64,000 nucleotides of DNA from an uncultured bacterium (GCA_902475545.1 CABRZP010000005.1:1-64000), one strand, 5' to 3'. Numbered from the stretch's first letter, positions 24,246 through 33,419 are shown. The notes: a model not told the origin generated them from the sequence alone. A program made the numbers and translations.

Positions 24246-25660
24246 TTTATTGTTTTAACCTTATCTGTAACTACAATTGAACGAACAGGAACATCTAAAG
24301 GACTTGTTTTAACAATTTCTTTAGTTGCTGTGTCAATTACGGAATATAAACCTGAACGGGCATTTGTAATCATTATCATTTCACTGTTTTCAATTGGTGT
24401 AATTGTTGTAGCAAATGCGTTTGTATTCAAGAATAATTTATCAGTAATAACATTTTCTTCAGTGTTCAAAACTTCAACAAGATTTTCACCGGCACCAAGA
24501 ATAAATAATTCTTTATTATGTGCATATAAATCAACCGGTTTTTCACAAACTTCAAGTTCTGAAATTAATTCTAAAGTTTCATAATCTACGATTGCTAATC
24601 TGTTTTGAGTACGGCTAATTACATATATTTTACCGTCGGTGTATGCGATTTTCGAAATATTTGGGAATGTGCCGATATTTTTTAATTTGTAATTATTATC
24701 TAATTCGATTGCCCAAATATTGTTTTTATTTCTATCTACGTAGAATAATTTGTTACCATCTTCAGACAATGTGAATTTTTCACAAAGTCCGTTAATTTTT
24801 AGTTGTCTTTTTAGGGTCATAGTTTCAAGATTAAATACATATATGCTTGAATTAGAACCACTTGTTATATATGCGATTTTTTTATCATTGTCAATGATTA
24901 TTTGTTCAGGGTTAATTTCAAAAGGAACTTGTTTTATAACTTTTTCATCCATTAGAGAAATTATATTCATAACCTTTGAATCAAAATAAGTTACAAGTAA
25001 GAATTCACCGTTGTAACACTTCAAATCATTGATTACAGCATTTTGCTCAAGGGCATAATTTGGTAATTTTGTGTTTGAGTCAATAACTTGAATATTTTTA
25101 TTTGTTCCTGTTGCAATGTAGAAAGATTTACCGTTTAATTCTTCTACAGGAGAAACGTTGTTTGTTTTCCCAACTTTTCTTGCATTGTTGATTTTTAATC
25201 CTGTTTCTTGTGTTATTGCAACATCAATATTACCGATAATGCCTTTCAATGTTTCAGGAATTACAAGTCCTTTTGGCAGTAAAATATCTTGCGGCAGTAG
25301 TCCTGATTGAATTTCATCAGGCGGATTCATTAAATTGATAACTGTTTTTTTGCCGTTAGTGTTGATTACTTTTAATAATGAATAATTATTATTGAGAATA
25401 ACCATATCAGGTTTTTGTTTTAATGTTTCATTTGCAGGGTAGGTTGTTTTTATACCGACTTCGTCAACATTTTCGACTTTTGCAGGAAAAATCGGTAAAT
25501 ACATTGTGTTGTCAGGCAGTACAATTACACCGTCAAAACGGAAGTTTGTTTCAGGAAACGTTTGATTAACGAAATCCTGTACATTTTGCGGAACTTGTTC
25601 TGCAAAAGATGCTCCGGATGCTGTTAGACATAAAACTAAAGTCAACAATAATTTTTTCAT
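24242..25660 (-). CDS. Exported YncE-like beta-propeller protein
   Basis: Signal peptide KKLLLTLVLCLTASGASFA with cleavage before EQV. From about residue 170 there are repeated propeller blades of the YVTN/YncE/Lvp type (KIAYITSGSNSSIYVFNLE, KLFYVDRNKNNIWAIEL, KIYVISRTQNRLAIVDYE, LFILGAGENLVEVL), predicting a seven-bladed periplasmic propeller. Residues 25-165 form a separate unknown N-terminal domain. It lies between dnaJ and the O-methyltransferase with overlaps or 1-bp gaps, probably one operon running grpE-dnaJ-propeller-methyltransferase. Ligand not predicted. Confidence 0.85.
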   Translation of the reverse strand: MKKLLLTLVLCLTASGASFAEQVPQNVQDFVNQTFPETNFRFDGVIVLPDNTMYLPIFPAKVENVDEVGIKTTYPANETLKQKPDMVILNNNYSLLKVINTNGKKTVINLMNPPDEIQSGLLPQDILLPKGLVIPETLKGIIGNIDVAITQETGLKINNARKVGKTNNVSPVEELNGKSFYIATGTNKNIQVIDSNTKLPNYALEQNAVINDLKCYNGEFLLVTYFDSKVMNIISLMDEKVIKQVPFEINPEQIIIDNDKKIAYITSGSNSSIYVFNLETMTLKRQLKINGLCEKFTLSEDGNKLFYVDRNKNNIWAIELDNNYKLKNIGTFPNISKIAYTDGKIYVISRTQNRLAIVDYETLELISELEVCEKPVDLYAHNKELFILGAGENLVEVLNTEENVITDKLFLNTNAFATTITPIENSEMIMITNARSGLYSVIDTATKEIVKTSPLDVPVRSIVVTDKVKTIK

Positions 25661-25661
25661 A

Positions 25662-26786
25662 TTATTTAAAAACTCCTTTAACCTTTGACATTATGGATTT
25701 TGGCGGAACTTTGCCGGTTTCAAATTCATACAATTCTTTATATAAAGCTTCTTGTTTTTTGTTTAATTTTGTAGGAATTTTAATTTTAAGAATTACTATA
25801 TGGTCGCCTCTTTGAGATGGTTTTGAAATTATAGGAATTCCTGCACCTTTAATTTTAACCAGATTTCCGTGTTGGGCACCTGCCGGAATTTGGATTTCTT
25901 TTTCTCCGTCAAGAGTTTTGATTGTTACGGTGTCTCCAATAACAGCTTGTGCAGGTGAAATTGCGAGTTCTGTAAATACATTTATACCTTCACGTTTGTA
26001 GTAATTTGAAGATTCAACGTGAATAACTACAAATAAATCTCCGTTTGGACCGCCGTTTATACCGCAATCACCTTCGCCGGAAACCCTGATTTTAGACATA
26101 TTATCTACGCCTGCAGGAATTTTAATTTCAATTTTCTTTTCTTTGTTAATTTGACCGTGTCCCTGGCATGTTTTGCAAGGCTTGTCAATAATTTCTCCTG
26201 TACCATGACAGTGAGGGCAGGTTGTAATTTGTGCAAAATTGCCCAGAGGAGTTCTGGTTACTGTTTTAACTTGACCTGAACCTCCGCATTGCGGACAAGT
26301 TTTCTTTTGAGTTCCTTTTTCAGCTCCGGTTCCGTGGCAGTCAGGACAGGTTTCAAGGTGGTCAAATTTTATTTCTTTGTTTATTCCAAATGCAGCATCT
26401 TCGAATTTTAATTTTATATCGTATCTTAAATCATCACCGCGTTGAGGTGCATTCGGGTCAACCCCTCCGCCAAATCCAAATCCGCCAAAACCGCCGAAAA
26501 ATGATTCAAAAATATCATTTAAATCGCCAAAACCGCTTGCAAATGGTCCATTTGTGTCAAATCCTGCATTTTTTAAACCATCTTCACCATATCTGTCATA
26601 AGTTGCTCTTTTATTTTCGTCAGATAATGTTTCATAAGCTTTGCCGAGTTCTTTAAATTTTTCTTCGGCATCAGGGGCTTTGTTTACATCGGGGTGTAGT
26701 TCTCTGGCTTTCTTTCTGAAAGCTGATTTTATTTCATCTTTTGAAGCATCTTTTGATACTCCTAATATTTCATAATAATCTGCCAT
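25662..26786 (-). CDS. dnaJ: Chaperone DnaJ
   Basis: Type I Hsp40 co-chaperone that stimulates DnaK. J-domain with HPD in ELHPDVNK near residue 35, Gly/Phe-rich linker ([12 protein letters not shown]), four CxxCxGxG-type zinc repeats ([32 protein letters not shown]), then the substrate-binding C-terminal domain. 374 residues, normal. grpE is upstream, with an 83-bp gap holding a REP-like hairpin. dnaK is not in the window. Confidence 0.96.
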   Translation of the reverse strand: MADYYEILGVSKDASKDEIKSAFRKKARELHPDVNKAPDAEEKFKELGKAYETLSDENKRATYDRYGEDGLKNAGFDTNGPFASGFGDLNDIFESFFGGFGGFGFGGGVDPNAPQRGDDLRYDIKLKFEDAAFGINKEIKFDHLETCPDCHGTGAEKGTQKKTCPQCGGSGQVKTVTRTPLGNFAQITTCPHCHGTGEIIDKPCKTCQGHGQINKEKKIEIKIPAGVDNMSKIRVSGEGDCGINGGPNGDLFVVIHVESSNYYKREGINVFTELAISPAQAVIGDTVTIKTLDGEKEIQIPAGAQHGNLVKIKGAGIPIISKPSQRGDHIVILKIKIPTKLNKKQEALYKELYEFETGKVPPKSIMSKVKGVFK

Positions 26787-26820
26787 ATCCTCTTTTTACT
26801 TCCTTTGTTCTATTTTTATG

Positions 26821-26848
26821 GATACTGAAATGAATTCAGTATGACATT
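26821..26848. repeat. REP-like palindrome, copy 1
   Basis: ATACTGAA / TTCAGTAT arms around 5 nt, followed by GACA, in the dnaJ-grpE gap. It matches the element at 56288-56308 in the pattern CTGAA-N5-TTCAG with flanking GA and GACA. Confidence 0.6.
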
Positions 26849-26869
26849 GTTGTGGTTTGAAGTGCCGTT

Positions 26870-27433
26870 TTATTCAGCAGTCGCAACATTAACAAGAGTT
26901 GGTCTTAAAACCTTGTCACCCATTTTGTAACCTTTTTGTAATTCAGCAATTACTGTATGTTCAGGGTGTTCACTTGTTGGAGTTTGCATAACTGCTTCAT
27001 GGAAATTAGGGTCGAATTCTTCGCCTACTGCTTTAATTTCTTCCAATCCGAGTTTTGCTAAAGAATCCCAAACCTGTTTATGAACAAGATTAAAACTTTC
27101 TTTAACCTTTTCGCAATCTTCAACACCTTCAAGTGCCTTTTGACCGCGGTCAAAGTTATCAAGAACTTCAATCATTTTTTTCAGAGTTGATTCTGTTCCG
27201 AATTTGATTAAATTTTCACGTTCTTGTTCCTGACGTTTTCTGTAATTATCAAAATCTGCCGCAAGACGAATATATTGCTGGTTCAATTTGTCATACTCTT
27301 CTTGAAGTTTGTTATCTTGAGCGGTTTCTTCTTTTGCTTCTTCAACCGGAGTTTTGTTTTCGGTTGAAGCTTCAATATTTTCATCTTTAATTAATTCGTC
27401 ATTTTTAAACGGATTTGAATTATTTTCAGTCAT
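26870..27433 (-). CDS. grpE: Nucleotide exchange factor GrpE
   Basis: Homodimeric exchange factor for DnaK. It has an acidic, low-complexity N-terminus, a long coiled coil (about 40-90, DKLNQQYIRLAADFDNYRKR), and a C-terminal beta domain with FDPNFHEAVM and KVLRPTLVNVA signatures. The ATG at 27433 (187 residues) follows AAGGGAAA; an in-frame GTG six codons upstream is less likely. No CIRCE inverted repeat is seen upstream, so HrcA control is not supported here. Confidence 0.95.
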   Translation of the reverse strand: MTENNSNPFKNDELIKDENIEASTENKTPVEEAKEETAQDNKLQEEYDKLNQQYIRLAADFDNYRKRQEQERENLIKFGTESTLKKMIEVLDNFDRGQKALEGVEDCEKVKESFNLVHKQVWDSLAKLGLEEIKAVGEEFDPNFHEAVMQTPTSEHPEHTVIAELQKGYKMGDKVLRPTLVNVATAE

Positions 27434-27537
27434 TATTATATTTCCCTTCACAACATTATATACCTATATTATAAGGCATGAAAGCAAATTAACAAGTGAA
27501 ATTTATCTTTTTTTAATAATTGGTGTAGACACAGGCT

Positions 27538-27660
27538 CTTCATTTCTTTCTCTTTTACTCGCAATAAAGCGTATAGCGAGCAGAGAGCGAACGCTCAAGG
27601 CGTTGAGCCTTGACGGTAGTCCCGTTTAATGCGAGCTGATAAGCGGAGAAAGAAATGAAG
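27538..27660. repeat. Inverted repeat bounding a GC-richer module (dispersed repeat copy A, left part)
   Basis: CTTCATTTCTTTCTC (27538-27552) and GAGAAAGAAATGAAG (27646-27660) are perfect 15-bp arms. The copy at 62227-62263 has almost the same arms around only 9 nt, so here about 75 bp with a GC-richer sequence has been gained, or lost in the other copy. The module carries CCGTTTAATGCGAG (27622-27635), whose perfect complement recurs at 27716-27729. The 27434-28112 gap contains only this repeat set and REP remnants; no gene. Confidence 0.75.
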
Positions 27661-27663
27661 AAA

Positions 27664-27860
27664 CAGAATTTATTTTAAAAAGAATCTTTCTTTGTTCACT
27701 TTTTTAACTTGGTTACTCGCATTAAACGGCATTGCAGTCAGGGCTCAACACCCTGCCTTTCAGCCTCTGCTCGTAATCCGCTTTTTGATTGCGATGCAAA
27801 AAGAAAAACACGCTTGATTAAATGGCTTGAGTCATCAGGGGAATCCCCTGAAACCCCTTT
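27664..27860. repeat. Dispersed repeat core, copy A
   Basis: Shares with copies B (56106-56231) and C (62272-62413) the order: AGAATCTTTCTTTG, a hairpin with ATTGCGATG loop (here the shortened CTTTTTG / CAAAAAG), AAACACGCTTGATTAAATGG, the hairpin TCAGGGGA / TCCCCTGA and AACCCCTTT. Copy A is interrupted by about 76 bp after the first CACTTTTT. Downstream, 27975-28015 has a degenerate REP half (AGTTCAGCATGAC), and 28058-28080 resembles the right end of copy C. Confidence 0.8.
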
Positions 27861-28112
27861 AATATTGTTACTCTAAATTTATGAGTCTCTTTTATATAAA
27901 GATTCTAAAACAGACTGGCGGCTTCGTCCCTGTACATATAGGCTCGGTTGACTCATTCCTCGTCGCTTCGTTTTGTAAAGTTCAGCATGACCCTTCGTCA
28001 GAGGAAGGTATTTTGTCACTAATGTTGGTAAAAATTGTGTTATTCTCTAATATATTTACCCCTTATATGTAAATATTTTTATTTTATATTAAATTTATGA
28101 TATGATTTTTTT

Positions 28113-28655
28113 ATGAATTTTGAGGAAAAAACACTTAGTTCCAGGGTCGTTTATGATGGTAAGGTTATTACTGTTATAAAAGATGATGTTGAAGTTGCTG
28201 ACGGTCATAAATCTTTTAGAGAAGTTATACTGCATAGTGGTGGTGTGGTAATTGCAGCATTGAAAGATTCGGAAACTATTCTGCTTGTTAAACAATATCG
28301 TTATCCGTTGAAACAAACTGTTTTAGAACTTCCTGCTGGTAAGTTGGAAATTAGTGAAAATCCTGATGAGGCTTGCAAACGTGAGTTAGAAGAAGAAACA
28401 GGTTACAGAGCAAAAAATTGGAAGTCTTTAGGTTATATCAATACAACACCCGGAATTTGTACGGAAAAATTGTATTTATATCTTGCTTCTGATTTAGAAT
28501 TCGTCGGAGAACATCCTGATGAAGGCGAAATTATTAAGTGTTTTGAATTTAAACTGTCAGAAGTTTTTCAAATGATAAATGATGGAACAATAAATGATGC
28601 AAAAACAATTTGTGCACTGTCACGTGCATTTTGTGGAGGATTTACACATGATTAA
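28113..28655 (+). CDS. NUDIX hydrolase, ADP-ribose pyrophosphatase type
   Basis: Hydrolyses nucleoside diphosphate derivatives, most likely ADP-ribose to AMP and ribose 5-phosphate. The Nudix box is intact: G-x5-E-x7-REL-x-EE-x-G in GKLEISENPDEACKRELEEE-TG. The region VKQYRYPLKQTVLELPAGK before it is typical of the ADPRase subgroup. 180 residues. Its end overlaps the HAD gene start by 8 bp, so the two are translationally coupled. Confidence 0.93.
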   Translation: MNFEEKTLSSRVVYDGKVITVIKDDVEVADGHKSFREVILHSGGVVIAALKDSETILLVKQYRYPLKQTVLELPAGKLEISENPDEACKRELEEETGYRAKNWKSLGYINTTPGICTEKLYLYLASDLEFVGEHPDEGEIIKCFEFKLSEVFQMINDGTINDAKTICALSRAFCGGFTHD

Positions 28656-29448
28656 AATGATTGCAACAGATATTGACGGAACTATTTTAAAATGGGGATT
28701 AGATTTTACTCCTGCAATGAAAAATTGTGTTGAAAAACTTAAGCAATCAGGGATTAAATTAGTTCTTGTTACAGGCAGAATGCATTGTGCCACTTTACCT
28801 GTTGCTAAAGAACTCGGGCTTGATACTCCAATAATTTCTTATCAAGGCGGATTAATTAAAGATTGTCATAACAATACGCTTTATCAAAAAAATTTATCAA
28901 ATGATTATGCAAAAGAAATTATCCAATGGGCAAGAAAAAATAATATTCATATAAATTTGTATCTTGATGATAAGCTTTATGTTGAAGAAGATAATGATAT
29001 TGTTAAATCGTATACTGATGGAAAGTTTATTGATTATACGGTTTGCAATTTTGATGATTTGGTAATCGAAAATGTTAACAAAATTCTTGCAATAGATTTA
29101 ACTGATGCTGAAAAAGTTACCGGTTGGGTTAACGAATTAAAAGAAAAATATCCGGATTTGTATATTGTAAAATCTACTCCATATTTTTGTGAAATTGGCT
29201 GTAGTGATGCAAAGAAATCCCTCGGGGTTCAGCATATTTGCAATATGTGGGGAATAAAACCTGAAGAAGTTTTGACAATCGGTGATCAAAACAATGATAT
29301 TGATTTGGTTCAGTGCGGCGGTATAGGTGTTGCTATGGGAAACGGCACACCCGAATTAAAGGAATGTGCCGATTTCATAACTGATACCGTCGAGAATGAC
29401 GGGTTTGTGAAAGCTGTAGAAAAATTTGTTATTCCAATTCAGGAATAG
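28648..29448 (+). CDS. HAD superfamily phosphatase, Cof type
   Basis: Haloacid-dehalogenase-like phosphatase with a Cof-type cap. Motif I DIDGTIL (nucleophile and acid/base Asp), motif II LVTGR, and motif III/IV GDQNNDIDLV with VAMGNG near the C-terminus. 266 residues. The ATG at 28648 lies inside the NUDIX gene end and follows GTGGAGGA; the Met at 28657 is an alternative. Likely substrates are sugar phosphates or FMN-like phosphates. Its 3' end overlaps the convergent gene at 29429 by 20 bp. Confidence 0.93.
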   Translation: MIKMIATDIDGTILKWGLDFTPAMKNCVEKLKQSGIKLVLVTGRMHCATLPVAKELGLDTPIISYQGGLIKDCHNNTLYQKNLSNDYAKEIIQWARKNNIHINLYLDDKLYVEEDNDIVKSYTDGKFIDYTVCNFDDLVIENVNKILAIDLTDAEKVTGWVNELKEKYPDLYIVKSTPYFCEIGCSDAKKSLGVQHICNMWGIKPEEVLTIGDQNNDIDLVQCGGIGVAMGNGTPELKECADFITDTVENDGFVKAVEKFVIPIQE

Positions 29449-30121
29449 TAAATTTAGTTCCGCATCTTGAGCAATAAATTTGTAAACCATCTTCTTCTGG
29501 GTCTATGTCTGCCAGTCCCATTGCTCTGGTTTTTCCGTTTTCATCTTTTGTAACTTTAAATTTGAGTTTACATTCCGGACAAATTGCATAAGTAATATCG
29601 CCAACTTTTGTAAGTTCAGCTTTTGGAGATTCTTTTATTTTTTTTGAGGGTATCGCATCATTTATGCCTTCACCTCCGCAATAATGATCAACAAATTCTG
29701 CAAGAATATTACCTAAACCACCCATTGGAACATAGTTTTTAATTGGTTCAATTACAACAGCGTTACCGTATGCAATAACTTCTGCAGTTCCGCCTGTTCC
29801 ATACATTACAGGAGTGATTTCGAAGCGGAAATTAATAACAGCATTAGCTCCAATTCTTCTTGCTGAAGAAACCATTCTATCCCAGGCTCTTTGGCGAACT
29901 TCATCTGATAATTCTGTGTATGATGTTAATTCACCACCTGTTACGTTTTTGCAGCCCATCATTGTGTCTTGAACAAAGTCTTTTGCTCTCATTGAGATAC
30001 CCCAAACAACACCTTTGTAATCCATTACCTGATAACCTTCGAAGGTTTCTTTTTCGGTTACAAGAATTCTACTGCCGACTTCGGGTCTGGTTCCGGCAAG
30101 TAAGTCTTCACGATTAATCAT
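29429..30121 (-). CDS. YbjQ-like (UPF0145/DUF74) domain with C-terminal zinc ribbon
   Basis: The N-terminal about 125 residues match the YbjQ/DUF74 'heavy-metal-binding' pattern: ILVTEKETFEGYQVMDYKGVVWG, SSARRIGANAVINFRFEI, GTAEVIAYGNAVVI. The C-terminal 60 residues hold CPECKLKFKV and CSRCGTKF, a four-Cys zinc ribbon. No membrane segment. It overlaps the next gene upstream by 4 bp (ATGA), forming an operon with three further zinc-ribbon/membrane genes. YbjQ proteins form pentamers of unknown role; the zinc-ribbon fusion here suggests protein or nucleic-acid binding. Confidence 0.82.
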   Translation of the reverse strand: MINREDLLAGTRPEVGSRILVTEKETFEGYQVMDYKGVVWGISMRAKDFVQDTMMGCKNVTGGELTSYTELSDEVRQRAWDRMVSSARRIGANAVINFRFEITPVMYGTGGTAEVIAYGNAVVIEPIKNYVPMGGLGNILAEFVDHYCGGEGINDAIPSKKIKESPKAELTKVGDITYAICPECKLKFKVTKDENGKTRAMGLADIDPEEDGLQIYCSRCGTKFTIPELE

Positions 30122-30723
30122 AATTCCATCCTTTCTTTATTCATTTGCCTCATAATTATGTTTGAATATTCTTCTTCTAAGTCTAAAAGAGCTTGTTTTT
30201 GTTGTATATATCCTTCACAGGTTTTACCTTCAACAAGTTTTTCACAACCTTTGCAAATTCTGTCTCCGCTGCGTTTTTTGTTATAAATTGTTCGCAAAAG
30301 GATAAATACAAGAATACTTCCAAATCCTGCGTATAAGTTAAATTTGAAACTTACAACAAAGAATGCTGCAAGAAAAATTCCATCATAAAACCTTATAAAA
30401 TCTTTAGTTAGTCTACGAAATTTTGAATAAATTGTCGGGTAAGAAACGATAAATGTTAAAATTAATCCTGCTAAACCTAAATAAAAATATTTGTCAAAGT
30501 GTACACTTTTTATTGAAGTAATACAAAGAATAATTGATATTAAAAATCCTGTATACAAAAGCAGACAACTTCTACATACATATAGTCCAAAGATTTTTAA
30601 AGTATTATCTTTATATTTTTCGCATAATGGTTTATGTAAAAAGATATATTTGTAAAAATGTTTATAAAATAAAAATTTGTATAACAAAGCTTTATTTAGT
30701 TTTGTCAGTAATATTTGAGTCAT
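30118..30723 (-). CDS. DUF2085-like membrane protein
   Basis: 201 residues with about four membrane helices (about 47-70, 78-98, 115-130, 130-145). The pattern HKPLCEKYKDNTLKIFGLYVC-RSCLLLYTGF matches DUF2085 membrane proteins (LC...FG...C..C...Y.G). A cytosolic C-terminal part has CKGCEKLVEGKTC and a charged helix. It is translationally coupled to the YbjQ-like gene and overlaps the upstream zinc-ribbon gene by 32 bp. Function unknown. Confidence 0.72.
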   Translation of the reverse strand: MTQILLTKLNKALLYKFLFYKHFYKYIFLHKPLCEKYKDNTLKIFGLYVCRSCLLLYTGFLISIILCITSIKSVHFDKYFYLGLAGLILTFIVSYPTIYSKFRRLTKDFIRFYDGIFLAAFFVVSFKFNLYAGFGSILVFILLRTIYNKKRSGDRICKGCEKLVEGKTCEGYIQQKQALLDLEEEYSNIIMRQMNKERMEL

Positions 30724-31033
30724 AAGTCTCTTCCAGATTAGCTCCGCAAACTTTACAAGTCATAGATTCCATATTTTCAGAACGGAAAGATTCCCCGCAA
30801 GACGGGCATTTATAAAATTTTCTGGAGCGAACAGATTTAATAAATCCTATAATACCAACTATAATTATTAAAATAATCAAGCCGATATTTATATAATCAT
30901 AAATATCAGGTTGTCTTGTATATGTAGTTTTGCTGTTAACTTCAACGGTTGTACTTTTTTTTGAATTATTATTGTAGTTTTGAGAAAAAACCGGTCGGGT
31001 TGTTGTTACAGTTTTTCTGTTAAATGTTGTCAT
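30692..31033 (-). CDS. Zinc-ribbon membrane protein
   Basis: 113 residues: a polar Thr/Asn-rich N-terminus (about 1-45), one membrane helix (IGLIILIIIVGIIGFI, about 50-66), a basic stop-transfer region, and a zinc ribbon CPSCGESF...CKVCGANL. It resembles its neighbour at 31090-31410 in domain order, so a duplication is likely. Topology would place the ribbon in the cytosol. Confidence 0.78.
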   Translation of the reverse strand: MTTFNRKTVTTTRPVFSQNYNNNSKKSTTVEVNSKTTYTRQPDIYDYINIGLIILIIIVGIIGFIKSVRSRKFYKCPSCGESFRSENMESMTCKVCGANLEETYDSNITDKTK

Positions 31034-31089
31034 ATAAATCTCCTTTTATTTTTATTGTATACTTTTCATCTATTTTTACATCATATAAA

Positions 31090-31410
31090 TTAAGGACATT
31101 CCGGAGGCTCAATTCTGGATAAACATAAAGGGCATCTTGACGGTAATTTCTTTTTATATTTAAAAACTCTGCCGCATTTAGGGCAAAGATGGTCTTTCTT
31201 TTTTGTTGCTATGATAAAAAGAATAATCCCTCCAATAATTGAACCAATTATTGCAAAGATGATAAATGCATAAATGATAAGTGAAAATATAAGAGAATAA
31301 ACTTTATATGGATAATAAATAGACATATCAACATCTGTATAAATAGGAGTTGGTGTGCTTGAACAAGTAGGATGAGGATTTACTTTACGTGTAACAACAG
31401 GTGATGTCAT
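31090..31410 (-). CDS. Zinc-ribbon membrane protein (paralogue)
   Basis: 106 residues with the same order as 30692-31033: polar N-terminus, one or two hydrophobic helices (SLIFSLIIYAFIIFAIIG and IIGGIILFIIA, about 38-67), lysines, then a zinc ribbon CPKCGRVFKY...CPLCLSRI. Probably the first gene of a four-gene unit. Divergent from ispF, 80 bp away. Confidence 0.76.
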   Translation of the reverse strand: MTSPVVTRKVNPHPTCSSTPTPIYTDVDMSIYYPYKVYSLIFSLIIYAFIIFAIIGSIIGGIILFIIATKKKDHLCPKCGRVFKYKKKLPSRCPLCLSRIEPPECP

Positions 31411-31490
31411 AATTCCCTTTATATTCTATTTTTCTATTATAACATATAATGTAAAAGTATGCTATAATAGTAAAAGAAAGGATTTATAAT

Positions 31491-31985
31491 ATGTATCGAA
31501 TTGGCATCGGATATGATATTCATAAATTAATTGAGGGTCGTGATTTAATCATTGGCGGGATTAAAATCACGCATGAAAAAGGGCTTTTGGGACATTCTGA
31601 TGCAGATGTTTTAATTCATGCAATTATTGATGCAATGTTGGGTGCACTTGCACTTGATGATATTGGAACTCTTTTTCCTGATACCGATCCAAAATATAAA
31701 GATATTGATAGTACAGTACTTTTAAAACATGTTTATAATCTTATCCAAGATAAGGGTTATGGAATTGTTAATATTGACAGCAATATTATTGCACAAGCTC
31801 CGAAGATGATGCCTTATATTCCAAAAATGAAAGAAGTATTGTGTAAAATATTAGATATTTCACCTGATGATTTTTCTATAAAAGCAAAAACTAAAGAAAA
31901 ACTTGACGCCGTTGGCCAAAAGCTTGCAATCGAAGCAAATGCGGTTATATTACTTGAAAAACGTATGAAAAAAATGTATAAATAA
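31491..31985 (+). CDS. ispF: 2-C-methyl-D-erythritol 2,4-cyclodiphosphate synthase
   Basis: MEP-pathway enzyme forming the cyclic diphosphate precursor of isopentenyl diphosphate. The zinc ligands are in GYDIHKL (Asp9, His11) and a later His in LGHSDADVLIHA. DIGTLFPDTDP and IKAKTKEKLD are family signatures. 164 residues. AAAGGA precedes the ATG. The pathway partner ispD is at 44364-45029. Confidence 0.95.
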   Translation: MYRIGIGYDIHKLIEGRDLIIGGIKITHEKGLLGHSDADVLIHAIIDAMLGALALDDIGTLFPDTDPKYKDIDSTVLLKHVYNLIQDKGYGIVNIDSNIIAQAPKMMPYIPKMKEVLCKILDISPDDFSIKAKTKEKLDAVGQKLAIEANAVILLEKRMKKMYK

Positions 31986-31987
31986 AA

Positions 31988-32809
31988 TTACATTTCAGAA
32001 ACGTCAGGCAAGTCAATTCTTTTTAACCTTTGTTCGATACGTCTGTACCATTTTAGGTGTTGTTTGAAAAGAATTTTATAATCATCAATTTTGCCTTGAG
32101 AAATGTTTCTGAATTGTTCATCACAAATTTCAGTCAATTTTGCTTCTAAAAATTTTGTATAATCTTTTCTTTCGATATTAGGGTCAGTTAATTCTATACG
32201 TTTGCCAAAATCAACAATAACTTCAGGTCTGTTGTCTCTTAAGAAACAATAATCAATAGAAACCGGAATTAGATTAACTTTACCATATTTCTTAACTGCA
32301 TTTTGTGCAATATATGTTAAACCTGTTTGAAATTTAAACGGACGGAAATGAGGTGGTCTGATAATCCCTTGAGGGAATATGCACAATACATTTCTTAAAT
32401 CACTTAATAAATCTACTGAATATTGAAGAGCTTTAATTGCTGATTGAGCAGATTTTTTGTTAACCGAATATGCTCCGCCGCGTCTTAATAATGGAAATCT
32501 GTTAAGTTCTTCAACCATTAAACGGATTTCTTTATGACAAATTCTGTGGGTAATATTGTATAATACAATTCCGTCCCACCAGTTGCAATGTGGAGCAAAA
32601 AGAATTGTCGGATATTTTTCATCACGTTCTTTATAGTTTTCTACACCATTATATCTGAATGCATAAAACCTGTTTTGAAGCATATTAAAGAAGAATAAAC
32701 TTGCTATGGTTAACCAGAAACGATTTGTTTTTGCAGGTTTAAATTTTTCTTCTTTATTTCTAAGTTTTGTCGGTGGAATATCCGAATATAATTTTTCCTT
32801 AGTTGCCAT
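31988..32809 (-). CDS. PlsC-like lysophospholipid acyltransferase
   Basis: 1-acyl-glycerol-3-phosphate acyltransferase superfamily. The catalytic HX4D motif is HCNWWD near residue 75; a glycerophosphate-binding block FPQGIIRPP appears about 60-70 residues later, where many homologues have FPEGTRS. A hydrophobic N-terminal segment (WLTIASLFFFNML) may anchor it. 273 residues, convergent with ispF with a 2-bp gap. Could make phosphatidic acid downstream of PlsX, or acylate a lipid A-like or ornithine lipid. Confidence 0.85.
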   Translation of the reverse strand: MATKEKLYSDIPPTKLRNKEEKFKPAKTNRFWLTIASLFFFNMLQNRFYAFRYNGVENYKERDEKYPTILFAPHCNWWDGIVLYNITHRICHKEIRLMVEELNRFPLLRRGGAYSVNKKSAQSAIKALQYSVDLLSDLRNVLCIFPQGIIRPPHFRPFKFQTGLTYIAQNAVKKYGKVNLIPVSIDYCFLRDNRPEVIVDFGKRIELTDPNIERKDYTKFLEAKLTEICDEQFRNISQGKIDDYKILFKQHLKWYRRIEQRLKRIDLPDVSEM

Positions 32810-32995
32810 AAATATATTTTACCCCAGTAACATTAAAAATAAAACTTTCAATTAAGAAAACTTAACTTCTTAATAATAATCTTGTCAAATAAAAAATGCA
32901 AGTTACTCGGGTGTATATAATTTAAATGTTTGTAACAAACTGGCAAAAAATATCTAAAACTTGTTTTAATAGAAATGTAAATAAAAGGAGGTCTT

Positions 32996-33316
32996 ATGGT
33001 AAGTGTAGCTAAAACAATGGGAATAATGTCGGTAGCCGGAGCTGCACTTGGTGCAGGATCTTCATATTTATTACAAAAAAGAATGGATAATATTACTGTT
33101 CAACAAGCAAAAGCTTTTTCTAAAGACGGTAAAATTCCTATTGGTGGAAGAACTCCTGATGGAAAAATGTGGGACGGGCAAATTTCTGTTGATGAGTTTC
33201 AAAAGAATTTAACTAAAAAGAGAACAATTTCTTCTGTAGTTGTTGGTGTAATTTCAGCAGTGGGAATGGCTTTGATATCAGGTTTGACATTGGCACTCCG
33301 TGGTAAAATTAAATAA
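32996..33316 (+). CDS. Small two-helix membrane protein of unknown function
   Basis: 106 residues with a Gly/Ala-rich hydrophobic N-terminus (GIMSVAGAALGAGSSYLL), a central soluble loop (GKIPIGGRTPDGKMWDGQISVDEF) and a second hydrophobic segment (SSVVVGVISAVGMALISGLTLAL). GGAGG precedes the ATG. It stands between a minus-strand acyltransferase and leuS; the 186-bp gap upstream shows no clear structure. Family not recognised. Confidence 0.7.
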   Translation: MVSVAKTMGIMSVAGAALGAGSSYLLQKRMDNITVQQAKAFSKDGKIPIGGRTPDGKMWDGQISVDEFQKNLTKKRTISSVVVGVISAVGMALISGLTLALRGKIK

Positions 33317-33419
33317 AATACTCTAATGGTATAAAAATACCTTTATTATTATCAAGAACAATGCTCATACGCTTATTTTATGTTATACTTTTTCTGAGAA
33401 TAAATGGAGAAAGTATAAT

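Noticed and set aside
27434..27537. CIRCE element upstream of grpE
   Set aside because: No TTAGCACTC/GAGTGCTAA inverted repeat is present in the leader.
27354..27629. 91-residue plus-strand frame over grpE and repeats
   Set aside because: Antisense to the grpE N-terminus then repeat sequence. The same applies to the small frame at 27881-28072 in degenerate REP sequence.
33317..33419. T-box leader for leuS
   Set aside because: The leader is only 103 nt, with no T-box sequence or antiterminator/terminator pair.
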